Shown here: piece by piece, positions 22,455-32,665 of the stretch | How positions within the stretch are numbered: position 1 is the first letter of the stretch | Layout of the letters: each line of letters starts with the position of its first letter | Source of the DNA: Choristoneura fumiferana | Lineage: Eukaryota; Arthropoda; Insecta; Lepidoptera; Tortricidae | Assembly (NCBI RefSeq): GCF_025370935.1 | Contig: NC_133472.1 | Coordinates: 38,103,841 to 38,167,840 of the forward strand | Length of the DNA: 64,000 bases | Reading direction: 5' to 3' | Made by a program: the position numbers and the translations under genes | The notes under the pieces: generated by a model | What the model saw: only the letters and a program-made list of their open reading frames with translations | What the model was told of the DNA's origin: nothing | Databases searched by the model: none

Positions 22455-22995
22455 AACCTACAAGCATCTGCATAAGGTCAAATCACTGAGCAACCAAGGC
22501 TTTAACTTTGGTTATATTTTGATGATGGGCCCAAAAAGTGTATTTGGCTTAGAGATGTGCGTTTGAGTTGTGATTAAAATCGATACACGAATTATTCCGG
22601 GGAGGTTCGGGGCGAGTGGACAGGTGGGTGACTCTGTAAACAAATTTGTGAAAGTGGCATGACTGGGCGAAACGGCTCGGGGTAGCCGCTCGTCGACCAA
22701 ATAGGGTATCTCGTTTTATATGACGAGGAAAAAAATTCAAGTATTTATTTTGAGTTCGCTGAAATCGCTTAGGATCATTGTTATTTTTTTAATCTTGTGA
22801 ACAATTTTGGTGTGTTGAATAACTGGTTTCAATAGTTCTGAGCATTAGTTTAATAACGACGGTTTTCTTGCATTTTATTTTGTGCGTGTATGGTGTTTTT
22901 TTTTTCATAAATTGAAAAATCTTAGATATTAACAAAAAAGTAAAAACGACTCCAAAAAAAATTTCCAACAAAAAATGGAACCGACTACAAAAACT
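22455..22995. other. No gene recognised
   Basis: Two - strand frames near 22512-22740 and one at 22789-22971 lack motifs. Poly-T/A runs lie near 22890 and 22955. Confidence 0.4.
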
Positions 22996-23178
22996 TTGAA
23001 AATAATTTTCTAGTTACAACCTACCTACCTAGTGGCTTGAAGTCGGTGCCTTAGCACGAGCCAGCAGGAGTGATTGAATAGTATGTAGATGAGGTAGACG
23101 ACTATAGTTCCACTCCTGCTGGCTCGTGCTGAGGCACCGACTTCAAGCTAGTAGGTACCTAGAAAAATATTTTCAAGT
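22996..23178. mobile_element. Inverted-repeat MITE, 'GAAGTCGGTGCCTTAGCACG' family
   Basis: CTTGAAGTCGGTGCCTTAGC...AGCCAGCAGGAGTG on the left is mirrored by CACTCCTGCTGGCTCGTGCT...ACCGACTTCAAG on the right. The loop is about 50 bp. The related, longer element is at 61095-61370. Confidence 0.85.
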
Positions 23179-23189
23179 CCACCCTCACA

Positions 23190-23490
23190 GAAGAATAAAA
23201 ACAAGTGGAAGTGCTATGTAGGTGCAGCGTGCGTGCGTGTTACTTAAGCGGAGGTACGTTAACCTACTCGATGCCAGTCACTGTCGTGTCAACATTGCGT
23301 AGAGTATGATCACGTTTAGTAGTGTCGCGACATTCCTTGTTTTACAGTAATTATGCCGTATTGCTCAATTCTGGAATGAAAAAATGATAGCAGGAAAAAA
23401 AACTTACTAATGGAGGATTACCTACGTCATCGAGTAAGCGTACCGCCCTGCTTGTTTTTGTTTTTGTTTTCCACTTGTTTTTATTAGCCG
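23190..23490. mobile_element. Inverted-repeat element with AATAAAAACAAGTGGAA ends
   Basis: GAATAAAAACAAGTGGAA near 23190 pairs with TTCCACTTGTTTTTATT near 23470. Inner words (GTACGTTAACCTACTCGATG against CATCGAGTAAGCGTACCGCC) also match in inverse order. No coding sequence. Confidence 0.65.
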
Positions 23491-23726
23491 GTAACGTCAA
23501 ACTAATTTTATTGAGCAGAAAAGAGGCATTTTAAATCAATCCGTAATAAACTCAGTCACTATTTACTTTGATTTCTCATAATGTCGCTCGGTATCTTATT
23601 TGAATTTAAACTAACTCTGCCACAACCTCGCCCGGTTTATATTATGTTCCCAGTAAATCAGTCCACAAAGTTGGAGAACAGTCCAGCTAGGACATACTTT
23701 TTGAATGTTCTGGAATGCTCCGTTAG

Positions 23727-23885
23727 TGTTCTGGAAACGAGATCGTATGTCTGTCCCTTTCACATGCATGTTATCTTTCTCGCACACTTTCTAGATTAGA
23801 TATTCCGGAAACCGGGTCACCTGTCTGTCTTTTCATATATATGTTATCTCTCTCGCACACTTTCTCGAATGTTTCGGGAACAAGA
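23727..23885 (+). repeat. Two tandem units of about 74 bp
   Basis: TCTGTCCCTTTCACATGCAT...TCTCGCACACTTTCTAGA is followed 74 bp later by a matching unit with TCTGTCTTTTCATATATATG and CTCGCACACTTTCTCGA. The open frame across the first unit (23581-23799) is not convincing as a gene. Confidence 0.5.
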
Positions 23886-24435
23886 TCTCTTAAGATCAAG
23901 GTCTCTCTCACATGTAGGTACTGTACTAACTCCTTGTTTACGTTCATTTAATACTGGCAGCATAGTTCCATTTTTGAATATTATAATATTGAACGGACGC
24001 AAGGGTGTTACATAAGACTTGTATCCGAGCTGCCAACGTAGCGAGTTGATTGGAAATACATATGAAAATATTATAAAGACGTGATTTTAATTTAATGAGA
24101 GTATTATTAGGATAGATAGTGGACCGTGCGTCCACTACAGTACATATATGGCGTTATCTGTAAAAGGTACCTTGTTGTCGGTTCTAGTTTCCGAATAATC
24201 GCGCTTGAAGTAAAATGTCGAAAAAATCATTTTTCTTTTTTACTCTATATTAATAAGCAGGGTCTAACTTTTAATTTGACAGAGACACAAGTTTTAAATC
24301 GATTTTTATGAGTTAAAACATCCCTTAAAGTTTAGTAAGAAAGGTACCTTATTGTCGGTGCCGCTCTTGAATGCTTTCTGTGCGCTCGGTATCGGTTTGG
24401 AAGACGTGTCGGACGTCGGTACTTTGTCGGCGCGT

Positions 24436-24543
24436 CATCATCATCATCATCATCATCATCCTAGCCTATACGTCCCACTGCTGGGCACAGGCCTCCTCTC
24501 AGAATGAGAAAGCTTGGGCATTAGTTCCCACGCGGGCCCATTG
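24436..24543 (-). mobile_element. CR1-type LINE tail with target-site duplication
   Basis: (TCA)n, then CTATACGTCCCACTGCTGGG, CACAGGCCTCCTCTCAGAAT and ACGCGGGCCCATTG: the reverse of a CR1-type 3' end. The flanking direct repeats are CGGTACTTTGTCGGCGCGT (24417-24435) and the same word minus one T (24544-24561), a target-site duplication of about 18 bp. Confidence 0.85.
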
Positions 24544-24651
24544 CGGTACTTGTCGGCGCGTAAAAAACGTCAAGAATCATCATAAAATACGTTTAATTAG
24601 AGTAAGGTAAATCATCAATAACTGGCCACCCTTAAGCGGTAGCCAGTTACG

Positions 24652-24983
24652 CCCTTATTACACTAGCGATTTGCGGGCGAGTTGAAAGCGAGGTGAGCGC
24701 GCAGCGAGTTCGCTTCGAGCGCGTAACGATTTCACCGCGAGCATGAAACGATATCGCCGCGAGCGCGCAACGATGTCGTTGCGAGTTCGCTGCGTTAGCG
24801 CCGAAGACGCCCTATTTATTATACGAAAGTCTACAATATGACGTTTTTGGCGCTAAAGCAGTGAACTCGCCATGCGCTCGCAGCAGCGACATCGTTGCGC
24901 GCTTGCGGCGAAATCGTTATACGCTCGCAGCGCCTCGCTTGCCTCGCTTTCAACTCTCCCGCGAATCGCTAGTGTGATAAGGC
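24652..24983. mobile_element. GC-rich inverted-repeat MITE
   Basis: TTATTACACTAGCGATTTGC...GAGTTGAAAGCGAGG at the left is mirrored by CCTCGCTTTCAACTC...CGAATCGCTAGTGTGATAA at the right. The interior is rich in GCGAGC/GCTCGC words that repeat imperfectly (for example CGCGCAACGATGTCG). It is markedly more GC-rich than its AT-rich surroundings. The 70-codon frame at 24872-25084 belongs to it. Confidence 0.8.
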
Positions 24984-25017
24984 CCTTATTGACGATTTAC
25001 GCCAATTTGTCTTTTTT

Positions 25018-25290
25018 TTTATTCGACTGGATGGCAAACGAGCAAGTGGGTCACCTGATGGTAAGAGATTACCACCGCCCTTAGACACCTGCAACACCAG
25101 GGGGATTGCAGATGCGTTGCCAACCTAGAGGCCTAAGATGGGATACCTCAAATGCCAGTAATTTCACCGGCTGTCTTACTCTCCACGCCGAAACACAACA
25201 ATGCAAGCACTGCTATTCACGGCAGGATTAGCGAGCAAGATGGTGGTAGCAATCCGGGCGGACCTTGCACAAGGTCCTACCACCTGCTGG
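25018..25290 (+). mobile_element. LINE/SINE-like fragment, 'TTCGACTGGATGGCAAACGA'
   Basis: Begins with a T-run and ATTCGACTGGATGGCAAACG, then GGTAAGAGATTACCACCGCC, TTGCCAACCTAGAGGCCTAA, CAAGATGGTGGTAGCAATCC and GCACAAGGTCCTACCACCTG. This is a very common moth repeat; I read it as a reversed LINE or SINE part, without a decisive motif. Confidence 0.6.
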
Positions 25291-26402
25291 TCTTTAGAGG
25301 TTGATTTATAGTAATAATAATAACGATTAATAGTTACAACTACAAATCAAAAGCATTTTTTTAGATCTTATTCTTAACTATGTCACTAAACTTTTTACGA
25401 CCGACAATAAGGTACCTTTTCAAATACGTTAATCATTTAGTGTGTTGAGACAAAATTATAGGTTTTTAGTAAGAGATTTAATACTACAGTGTTCTTAAAT
25501 TAAGACTATTAAAATTAATCGTAAGTTATTAGTCGTTTTCAAATGATATCACTTCATAATCACTAAATATTTTACCACCGACGATAAGGTACCTTTTAGA
25601 AAATATATAGTGATTGTACCAACTTTTTACTAAACTTTACCTTTAATTTTGAGATTGAAAAAACTAGTTTTTTAAGATTTGTTGAGTTAATTTAGCGTAC
25701 TAAATATAAAAGTTTGTTGATTTTGACTGTTTAATTACATTTGTAAACAACAAAGTTATTTTTGTTAAAGTATTTTTTTTATATAATAAACAACGTTAAT
25801 TCAAAACGGAGTAGTTCTTATTTAGTGTCCAATTACGCATAATATTTATTCCTTCGATAAAATCCAATGGAAATATACTATAAATAAAAAAATAAAAAAA
25901 AACCATCAACCTTTTTTTTTTACTTTATGCACTTTGGCAAGGTAAACTATAGGAAAACCGTTGTCCAATTACAAAATTGTTTTTGAAACCTGAAAGCCCG
26001 TACAATCTACTCCTCAAATAGCATGTCATCTATGTAACTTCCAACAATAACATACTTTTATTGGGTGTATAAGTTTGAATTCAATTTTCTCATAATCACC
26101 TTTTCTGGCTTTTGAGCTTCAACATTTTAAAAAAAATATCTATTAAACCTACATGCATGTTTCTTACATGGTTCGATAGCTAAATGTATGTAGATTATGG
26201 GATATCAATAACTCAATACCGACAACAAGGTACCTTTTCCCAGATAACGCCACATATAGGCTTATTCCTGTCACAAACCTTCTAGAATGTTCCAGGAGCT
26301 GTAAATTGGCGGTCCAGACTGTAACTGTATGGTGGACTGTATGGTAATTTGGCTTGAAACGGTCGAAAATGGGTTTTCAAGAAAATGGTTTTAGCTAAAA
26401 AC

Positions 26403-26630
26403 TAGTTTTTGCCCGCGGCTTCGCTTGCGTAGATTTCGGTTATCGCGCGCTGTTCCCTCGGGAACTGTGCATTTTTCCGGGATAAAAAGAAGCCTATGTC
26501 ACTCTCTGGCTCATAAACTATCTTTATGCCAAAAATCACGTCAATCCGTCGCTCCGTTTCGACGTGAAAGACGGACAAACATACACAGAAACACACACAC
26601 TTTCGCATTTATAATATTAGTATGGATTTG
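26403..26630 (+). repeat. Dispersed repeat, 'TTTTGCCCGCGGCTTCGC' family
   Basis: TTTTTGCCCGCGGCTTCGCT, GCGCGCTGTTCCCTCGGGAA, CCGTCGCTCCGTTTCGACGT and TTTCGCATTTATAATATTAG. The flanks GAAACGGTCGAAAATGG and GAAACGGCCAAATGG on either side suggest a disrupted pre-existing repeat. Confidence 0.78.
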
Positions 26631-26639
26631 TGGCCTGAA

Positions 26640-27030
26640 ACGGCCAAATGGTGCTAACTAAGTGTTTACATACATACATACCTACATATCTATTGATTGT
26701 CTTAGAATATAAGTAGATTATGTGCTCAATAAGTAGATTATTGTTATTGATAGGGGTACCGTACTGGCTACTCTGCTTTGTTTTGACTAGCGTGCTTATT
26801 AGCGTACTCCGACCGGTTAGCTTTCGGTGAAGTGTACGTTGGCTAGAAATCATCACACATGTGCCTTAGTAAGATCTGTTTAGGGAGTAAGTGCATGTTA
26901 GTTTTAGTAAGAATACTTGTATCATCTTCTGTACACTTATTTCTGTTTGTTCTCCAAATAAATAAATAAACTAGGAGAAATTTTTTATTTACCATTATGA
27001 GTTAGGCCTTCATCCAGAACGGCCTGAAAA
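26640..27030. other. No gene; (CATA)n run
   Basis: (CATA)n-like microsatellite at about 26668-26690. An AATAAATAAATAAAC word near 26958 may be a LINE tail. Otherwise nothing. Confidence 0.4.
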
Positions 27031-27034
27031 TGTC

Positions 27035-27150
27035 GCCATCAGATATTTCGGAGCAGCCAAGGTGATCAAAAATATCGGAACATGAACTCTAACGCCTTGA
27101 GAATAGAGTGCATGCTTCGATATTATTGACTACCTTGGCCGCTCTATAAT
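27035..27150. mobile_element. MITE with GCCATCAGATATTTCGGAGC ends
   Basis: GCCATCAGATATTTCGGAGC and AAAATATCGGAACATG at the left; the right part, TACCTTGGCCGCTC, is the inverse. The same family, split by a SINE, is at 51662-52075. Confidence 0.65.
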
Positions 27151-27179
27151 AATTTAAATGAATTTATTTTTCTACTTTC

Positions 27180-27320
27180 CTCTTTAACCAGTAGCCGTAA
27201 CCATTCCTAAGAACCACCGTAAGAAAACCCTTCTCGGTCCTTCCGTTTGAGAGCTACGATGCCACACAGACAAACCGACATTGGCGTCAAACCCATCTTT
27301 TTGCGTTGAGGGTTAAAAAC
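27180..27320 (-). repeat. Worn copy of the 'CCCCCGACGCAAAAAGAGG' family
   Basis: GAGAGCTACGATGCCACACA, GGCGTCAAACCCATC and TTTTTGCGTTGAGGGTTAAA read as the reversed 3' part of the family. Confidence 0.5.
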
Positions 27321-27459
27321 GAAAAAGAGGATAATCTACTCCATTTTAGTTTTTTTTTAATTATTATCAAAAAGTAAAAATAAACAAATACAGATGTAGT
27401 AGGTAGGTACATAATGGTTTCCTTCGTATTTTATTAGTATAGCTCGTACTTACCATGAT

Positions 27460-27545
27460 CGTCATCATCATCATCTTAGTCCACTGCTGGACATAGGCCT
27501 CCCCAATCGCACGCCACTGAGCAGGATCCTCGGCCCCTAAGCTAC
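27460..27545 (-). mobile_element. LINE tail with (CAT)n
   Basis: (CATCAT)n, then AGTCCACTGCTGGACATAGG, CCTCCCCAATCGCACGCCAC and TGAGCAGGATCCTCGG: the reverse of a LINE ORF end plus GAT-repeat tail. A sense-strand relative lies at 46140-46260. Confidence 0.65.
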
Positions 27546-28264
27546 TTATCGTTATCTTTCAATTAGCATCAACGCCGATTGTGAAATTTCTGTAGCCGTT
27601 TTGACATTTAACACGAAATACTTAATAAAGTTCCTCTTCTCTTTTAAGATATGGTTTTTTGTCCTAATTAATAAGACAGTTTCGCAAGTGTCAAGGTAAA
27701 CTCTCTTTGAGAGGGACGTTGTACGGTGATTGTAGTTTTTGCAACTTGATAGTAAAATTCCAGAAACCACGTGGAGACAACTTGCGCAATAAAAATGCCA
27801 GACACGAGAGCAATATAGAATTTTGTAATCACTGTTTACTGTTAAGGTTAATCGCCGCATAAAACACTATCAAAATTATACTTCAACTAGCCAAAGAAAC
27901 AGAAATAGCAAAATTAGATATTGTCTACATCCGCCATGCTACAAATCGAACCCAAATATGGACAAATTAATGGATATAAAAATGTCACTCACAACAATTG
28001 ATTGAAACTTCGTGTGCCGTCGTATTCCGATTATGCTCCAACTTTTCCCGATGATAGAAACACATTATGCAGTATATTTATCTGTCGTGTTGTATCGTGT
28101 TGCTCTCTGTGTCTCTCTTTCTCTATGCTTATGATGCGATACAACACAAGCCGTCACAACACACTGCATCAGATTATGTGAACGCAACCATATAAAATGT
28201 ATGAAACCGATACCGTTCTGATGCGTCCCAACACAACACGACGGATAAATGTGAACCGGGCTTA
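27546..28264. other. No gene; inverted CGTGTTGT/ACAACACG words
   Basis: TATTTATCTGTCGTGTTGTA near 28076 and CAACACAACACGACGGATAA near 28230 are inverse of each other, suggesting an inverted-repeat element at about 28070-28260. A - strand frame at 27552-27860 shows no family motif. Confidence 0.45.
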
Positions 28265-28345
28265 ACACCCGAGCGATTATTCGCCATCTCTTTCTACCCT
28301 CATCCCACACCGTGTGACAGAAAGAAACGGTGAAAACGGTATTCC
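28265..28345. repeat. Short dispersed repeat also at 50225-50310
   Basis: CGCCATCTCTTTCTACC, CACCGTGTGACAG and CGGTGAAAACGGTATTCCA match CACCATCTCTTTCTATT, TACCGTGTGGCAG and TGGTGAAAACGATTGTGATTCC at 50 kb. Confidence 0.5.
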
Positions 28346-28424
28346 AGTAGCATGACACTGCGGTGCTCGATCGATCTTGTGTAACTCGTTTGGATTGTGA
28401 CCCCGCAATGTATCGCTTCTACTG

Positions 28425-28547
28425 CAGGGCGACTACGAAACTCGAAACTCGAAGTTCGTATCGTACCGTCCCTCTCATTCTCGTGTTAAATAGTATAATT
28501 GTCAGAGAGACCGCACGACACGAACTTCGAGTTTCGTAGTAGCCCTG
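28425..28547. mobile_element. Palindromic MITE, 'GAACTTCGAGTTTCG' family, good copy
   Basis: CAGGGCGACTACGAAACTCG at the left pairs with CGAGTTTCGTAGTAGCCCTG at the right. The whole 123 bp is nearly self-complementary around TGTTAAATAGTATAAT. Confidence 0.85.
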
Positions 28548-28585
28548 ATGGCACGATTTTACTGGAATAATGTGAACCGGGGCAT

Positions 28586-28700
28586 AAGGCCTCTGAAAAC
28601 AAAACGCTAGTGTTCAGTAGGCTAAGAAGATTACTTCTAGGCATACAATCGTCTAAAGAACTTTTAATTATTTGCGACACTGGAGAAGCTCCATTACCGT
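28586..28700 (+). pseudogene. Possible LINE C-terminal fragment
   Basis: Reads FSRLRRLLLGIQSSKELLII then CDTGEAPLP before a stop. The form resembles the 'LLG-pxST...GE-PL' region of non-LTR retrotransposon proteins. It is short and without flanking motifs, so only a weak call. Confidence 0.3.
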
Positions 28701-29303
28701 AAGTTACGCTTAATCTGATAATCTTTGTTTATAAATGGCGTACACTAATGTATTTCGATAAGCGGAATGGAATAAAGCGGATCACGAGCACAGTGCAAAT
28801 TTATGTAAATCAAACAAACTTTCATTATGGTAGCCTTCTGAACGGTGCGTGCCTGTAATTACACCCACTCGTTTTGTTTTTCAATAGTTACTACTATAGG
28901 TAGATAAATAAATAACTCGAAAATATAGACACCCCAAGAATATACTCAACGGCACAACATTTTGGCTAACTCTTCATATTAAATTACTTATATATTTTTT
29001 AACATTTTTTTTAACACCTTGATTATTTAAAAAAATATTGGTATGTTTTGTTAAGTTAGAATTCTACTTTATTTCTAATTCTACGCTCAACATTTGTGTT
29101 TGTTAGTTGTGCTTTGACGTTTTTAAAAGAAAATCAATCGCTCATCAAACGACCAAATCAAATGACGGCAAAACGGCCAGTATTAAATTATCTACACAAT
29201 GCAACATCGCAAACATTTAATTTGTGCTTGTTGCATTAGCTTTGATTAGCTTTGACTAGGGACAGTAAAAAATTGATTAAAAAACTCAAACTTAACCTCA
29301 TTT
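28700..29303. other. No gene recognised
   Basis: AT-rich; no convincing structure. Confidence 0.4.
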
Positions 29304-29304
29304 A

Positions 29305-29547
29305 GGGCCGCCACATACAATCGGAAATCCGGGATTCCACAAATACAACCACACACATACTCGTACGTTTATTTTAATTCTGAACGCAGAATTAAAATAA
29401 ACGTACGAGTATGTGTGTGGTTGTATTTGTGGACCATGCGGAATTTCGAATCAGAGAAAAGTTCGAACGGAAAACTACTGGCCGAATGTGGTAGGTCCAT
29501 AGATTTGTATATATACTGCGATCGAAATCCCGAATCGGTGGCGGCCC
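29305..29547. mobile_element. MITE with GGGCCGCCAC ends and a perfect inner palindrome
   Basis: GGGCCGCCAC and GTGGCGGCCC ends are flanked by TTA on both sides, a 3-bp target duplication. Inner arm words (GGAAATCCGGGATT against AATCCCGAATC) are also inverse. Inside, 29337-29382 and 29387-29432 are exact reverse complements (46 bp) around a 4-bp loop, AACG. Confidence 0.85.
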
Positions 29548-29659
29548 TTAAAACATAGTGTACCTAATCGATTGTTCTCTCGATTCTGCACAAACAACTT
29601 TCTGTTTTTCAGCTATTAAATTATGTGTAACACCTTGTATAACCAATTTAAGCGATATA

Positions 29660-30117
29660 GAAATATCGAAAATACAAACTGAAATATAGATGCATAGAAA
29701 GACCAGAAAAATAAGACCAGCGCTGGGAATCGAACCAAGGTCCTTGGCATTCCGTGGCACGTGCTATACCACTACACCACAACTTGACAGTGATACAAAC
29801 GCGAATTTCTCAAATGCACCACATATCTCAGCTTGTTTGTTTTCTTATTTTCACTTAAGCAGCGACACTAGCGATATCTATGCTGTAGCCCTATCGAGAA
29901 ACTTTCAGCACCCCATTGGAACTAACCGCTCACCCGGACAAGAGATGTCGTTATTAAGCAATCAAATTAAGATTGTTTTTTTTTTAATCTTTTTGTATTT
30001 TTTATTTCAATTCCAAATTTTTTGTTACTTTTACGGTCATCCCGTAAAACCCATATCGAAAATATTGGAAATGGTTTTTCGATATGGGTTTTACGGGATG
30101 ACCGTAAAAGTAACAAA
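29660..30117 (-). mobile_element. tRNA-derived SINE region with inverted tail
   Basis: The - strand has an A box TGGTGTAGTGGTA (29779-29767) and a B box GGTTCGATTCCC (29736-29725). ATATCGAAAATACAAACTGA precedes it on the + strand. Tail sequence TTACGGGATGACCGTAAAAG appears in both orientations at 30020-30117, forming an inverted repeat. Open frames here are by-products. A cleaner relative is at 42731-43040. Confidence 0.7.
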
Positions 30118-30736
30118 TCACCTAAATAAATCATGTGATTTAGTTTCATCTCACATTGAAAATACCTAATTTTATTCCACAGACTTATTCATAATAGTCA
30201 TACAATTATCTACTTTAATACGTATATTAAATTCTCTTGTCACGGTGTTTAAAGTCACACTCTTCCATAACTGCCTACCCAAATACCTATTTCGTATTTT
30301 TATTTAATGTGGATACTAGGTCTAAATTTTAAATGGAATATTTAATGAGTACCATAAATTATTTGTTATTATAAAGGAAATTTGTGCTGGTTTTATAGAC
30401 CTTGTTTTTGACTTGATTTCATGCTCTGCGGAACGCCATTATCATAATATTTTGATGTTATAATTTCAGCCGGGTTGCCGAGCGAAACAATCTTGCTTTG
30501 ACGGTATATTTTTGTTTTGCCATCCTGGGGACCGACTTATCACATCACTTCGGGTGCCCCTTGAAATGTCGACAAACTATTAATCGAATTTCGTTTAATC
30601 GAAAACAAATCATAGAATATTCAATACTAATATTTGCTCTTGGAGTAATTTCACTTCATCGACTATTCATTACATATTAAAACATTTATTAAAATAACGG
30701 TACTAGGATTATTATTTGCTTAAAAATACACTTTAT
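30118..30736. other. No gene recognised
   Basis: An open frame at 30498-30680 has a hydrophobic end but no splice or family support. Confidence 0.4.
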
Positions 30737-31454
30737 CGACACCTCCTACGTATACTGGTACAAGTGCATAATCATAAATTTACAGGAGAGCTGTTCAAAG
30801 GTTCAAAACCTGTAACTTTCTCATTTGGTGATATAACTTTTTAAAATTTTGCATTGGATCCAAAGAAAATATTGGCTTTCTACCTGTATTCATGGAACTT
30901 TGAAATTTTTATAGTTTTTGAGAAAAATGGCAGATACACTACTATAGCGTATTTTACATCTTGTAGTTGTGCGGTATACTGAGCTAATTACCACTTGCTC
31001 CAGTATACGGCGTAATGCGTAGATTACTGATCTAACGAATATTTTTATATTGTATATGAATTTTTAGATGAAATACTTATATGGCTTGCAATGAACAATA
31101 AAAAAGATGCTCTTTTACCTTCATCTATTGATTTATAAACGTTTTTATCACTTGCATCATTATACGCTAACATTAGCATGCCACTTGTACCAATATACCG
31201 CTAGTAATGTTTTAAACGTGCTATACAAAATACAGAAATATACCTTTATAAAAACCTCACTTGAAATATAAATGGTTTTATTAAGAAAAGTAATTGTATT
31301 AAGTGCTTTAAATTAATGGAAGCACATTCAATTGATTCGTATTCCTGTTCAAATGTGTACTCATATTTTATTGTGAAAGGTTCCTCATGTGATACATATA
31401 TCGCATCGCACCCATTTGTATCCACATAACGGTTTAGCTTTTTGTGCCTTTTCA

Positions 31455-31700
31455 GGGTTCCGTACCCAAAGGGTATAAACGGAAACCCTACTACTTTATA
31501 CTACTTCGCTGTCCGTCCGTCTGTCACCAGGCTGTATCTCATGAACCATGATAGTTAGACAGTTGAAATTTTCACAGATTATGTATAACTGTAGTCGATA
31601 TAATATATATACAACAAATGTTTTTTTTTTTGCCATTTTTTTGCTAATCCTAATGAAGTTGTATAGATGGTACGGAACCCTTCGTGCGCGAGTCTGATTG
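31455..31700 (+). repeat. Dispersed repeat, 'GGGTTCCGTACCCAAAGGGT' family
   Basis: AGGGTTCCGTACCCAAAGGG, CTGTCCGTCCGTCTGTCACC, GGCTGTATCTCATGAACCAT and ACGGAACCCTTCGTGCGCGA, then GTCTGATTGGCACTTTG. A moth-type non-coding repeat. Its last part recurs near 39656-39705. Confidence 0.72.
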
Positions 31701-31734
31701 GCACTTTGCTTAAGACAAGCTTTGACATGAAATA

Positions 31735-32180
31735 TTGAGTCAAAGTCAAAATATCTTTATTCAATTTAGATTGTAACAAGCACTTATAAATGTCAAAAAA
31801 TTTACCACCGGTTCGTAAAACCTCTGTTGAGAAGAGTCTGGCAATAAACCTAGGTATATTTTGTAAACAGATTTACAATCATATTTTAGTGATATCTATA
31901 CATCACAAGTATTTAACACAACTACATATTTAAAACAGTTCTCAATTCGCTATTTGGAGTAAGCACTCGCCAATGCGGATCGGAATTATTTCCAAATTTC
32001 CCTATCCATGATATAATCATTAATTTTAATAATACGCCTTATATATTAATGTCTTCTTGACAATAGATTTAAATTTTGTGTCTGTTTCTGAGTCTTGGGA
32101 AACTTCTATAACTTCATACGGTTTACCCGTTTTCGCCATATACATAGCCAGGTACCATTTCTTAGGTGTGTATAAAAAAA
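31735..32180 (-). mobile_element. LINE 3' end
   Basis: AGTCAAAGTCAAAATATCTT, then TTATTCAATTTAG, AACAAGCACTTATAAATGTC and TTTACCACCGGTTCG read as a reversed LINE 3' UTR. Farther right the - strand can be read as VIEVSQDSETDTKFKS and TLIYKAYY, plausible coding remnants. It is degraded. Confidence 0.6.
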
Positions 32181-32196
32181 TGTGTATAGGTGTTAT

Positions 32197-32400
32197 TAAA
32201 ACCCTGTACTATGCTTTAAACCACATTAGGGCTACTAATTACTAATATGGTCCAAGTAGAAAAATACTGTGATTCGAAAAAAAAGTTTTGTATGGAAGTG
32301 GAGTCGCAAGAAGACTTCTAATTTCGATGTTTTCCCACTTATATCGTATTAGTAATCAGTAGCCCTAATATGGGTTACAGTATAGTACAGGATTTTTTTT
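32197..32400. mobile_element. Inverted-repeat MITE
   Basis: CCTGTACTATGCTTTAAACC then ACATTAGGGCTACTAATTAC on the left is matched in inverse by GTAATCAGTAGCCCTAATAT and GGTTACAGTATAGTACAGG on the right. Arms about 50 bp. Confidence 0.75.
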
Positions 32401-32529
32401 ATCAACCTGTAGGTATATTGAAATTTACTGTTCTCATTTTAATTTACTGTTTTTCTTTTTGGGGATGCTCAACTACCAAAATGCAATGTAATACTGCAAT
32501 GTTATATTTCTAGCACGCGTACATGTAGG

Positions 32530-32665
32530 TATAGCCGAGGAAATTGAATCACGTACTGGTACTGGGTGGAACCGTTGTACTACCAATGTTATGTTGACAT
32601 CCCATACATTTGCCAAAGAAATCATAGCGAAATAGATCACGAAAAGGTTTCACATTGGATAATAC
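32530..32665. mobile_element. MITE, 'TCGAAGAAACTGAATCACGTA' family, worn
   Basis: GAAATTGAATCACGTACTGG, GGGTGGAACCGTTGTACTAC and CATACATTTGCCAAAGAAAT, then AAAAGGTTTCAC. Same family at 36945-37080, 44288-44420 and 51559-51659. Confidence 0.55.

Larger units (their letters stand above)
24150..26251. mobile_element. 2.1-kb non-autonomous DNA transposon with arrays of a GGTACC motif
   Basis: The ends are GGCGTTATCTG and CAGATAACGCC, flanked by ACATATAT (24142-24149) and ACATATAG (26252-26259), an 8-bp target-site-like repeat as in hAT elements. Just inside lies AAAAGGTACCTTGTTGTCGG. This motif occurs twice in one direction (24162, 24340) and three times inverted on the other side (25400, 25577, 26218). 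No transposase is left. Later insertions fill the middle: a CR1-type tail (24436-24543), a GC-rich inverted repeat (24652-24983) and a LINE/SINE piece (25018-25290). Confidence 0.78.

Noticed and set aside
29712..29790. Functional tRNA gene on the - strand
   Set aside because: A and B boxes are present, but no full cloverleaf or anticodon arm could be made, and the same block recurs at 42.8 kb with a SINE body.
29690..30169. 159-codon open frame on the + strand
   Set aside because: It crosses a tRNA-SINE and its inverted tail; not coding.
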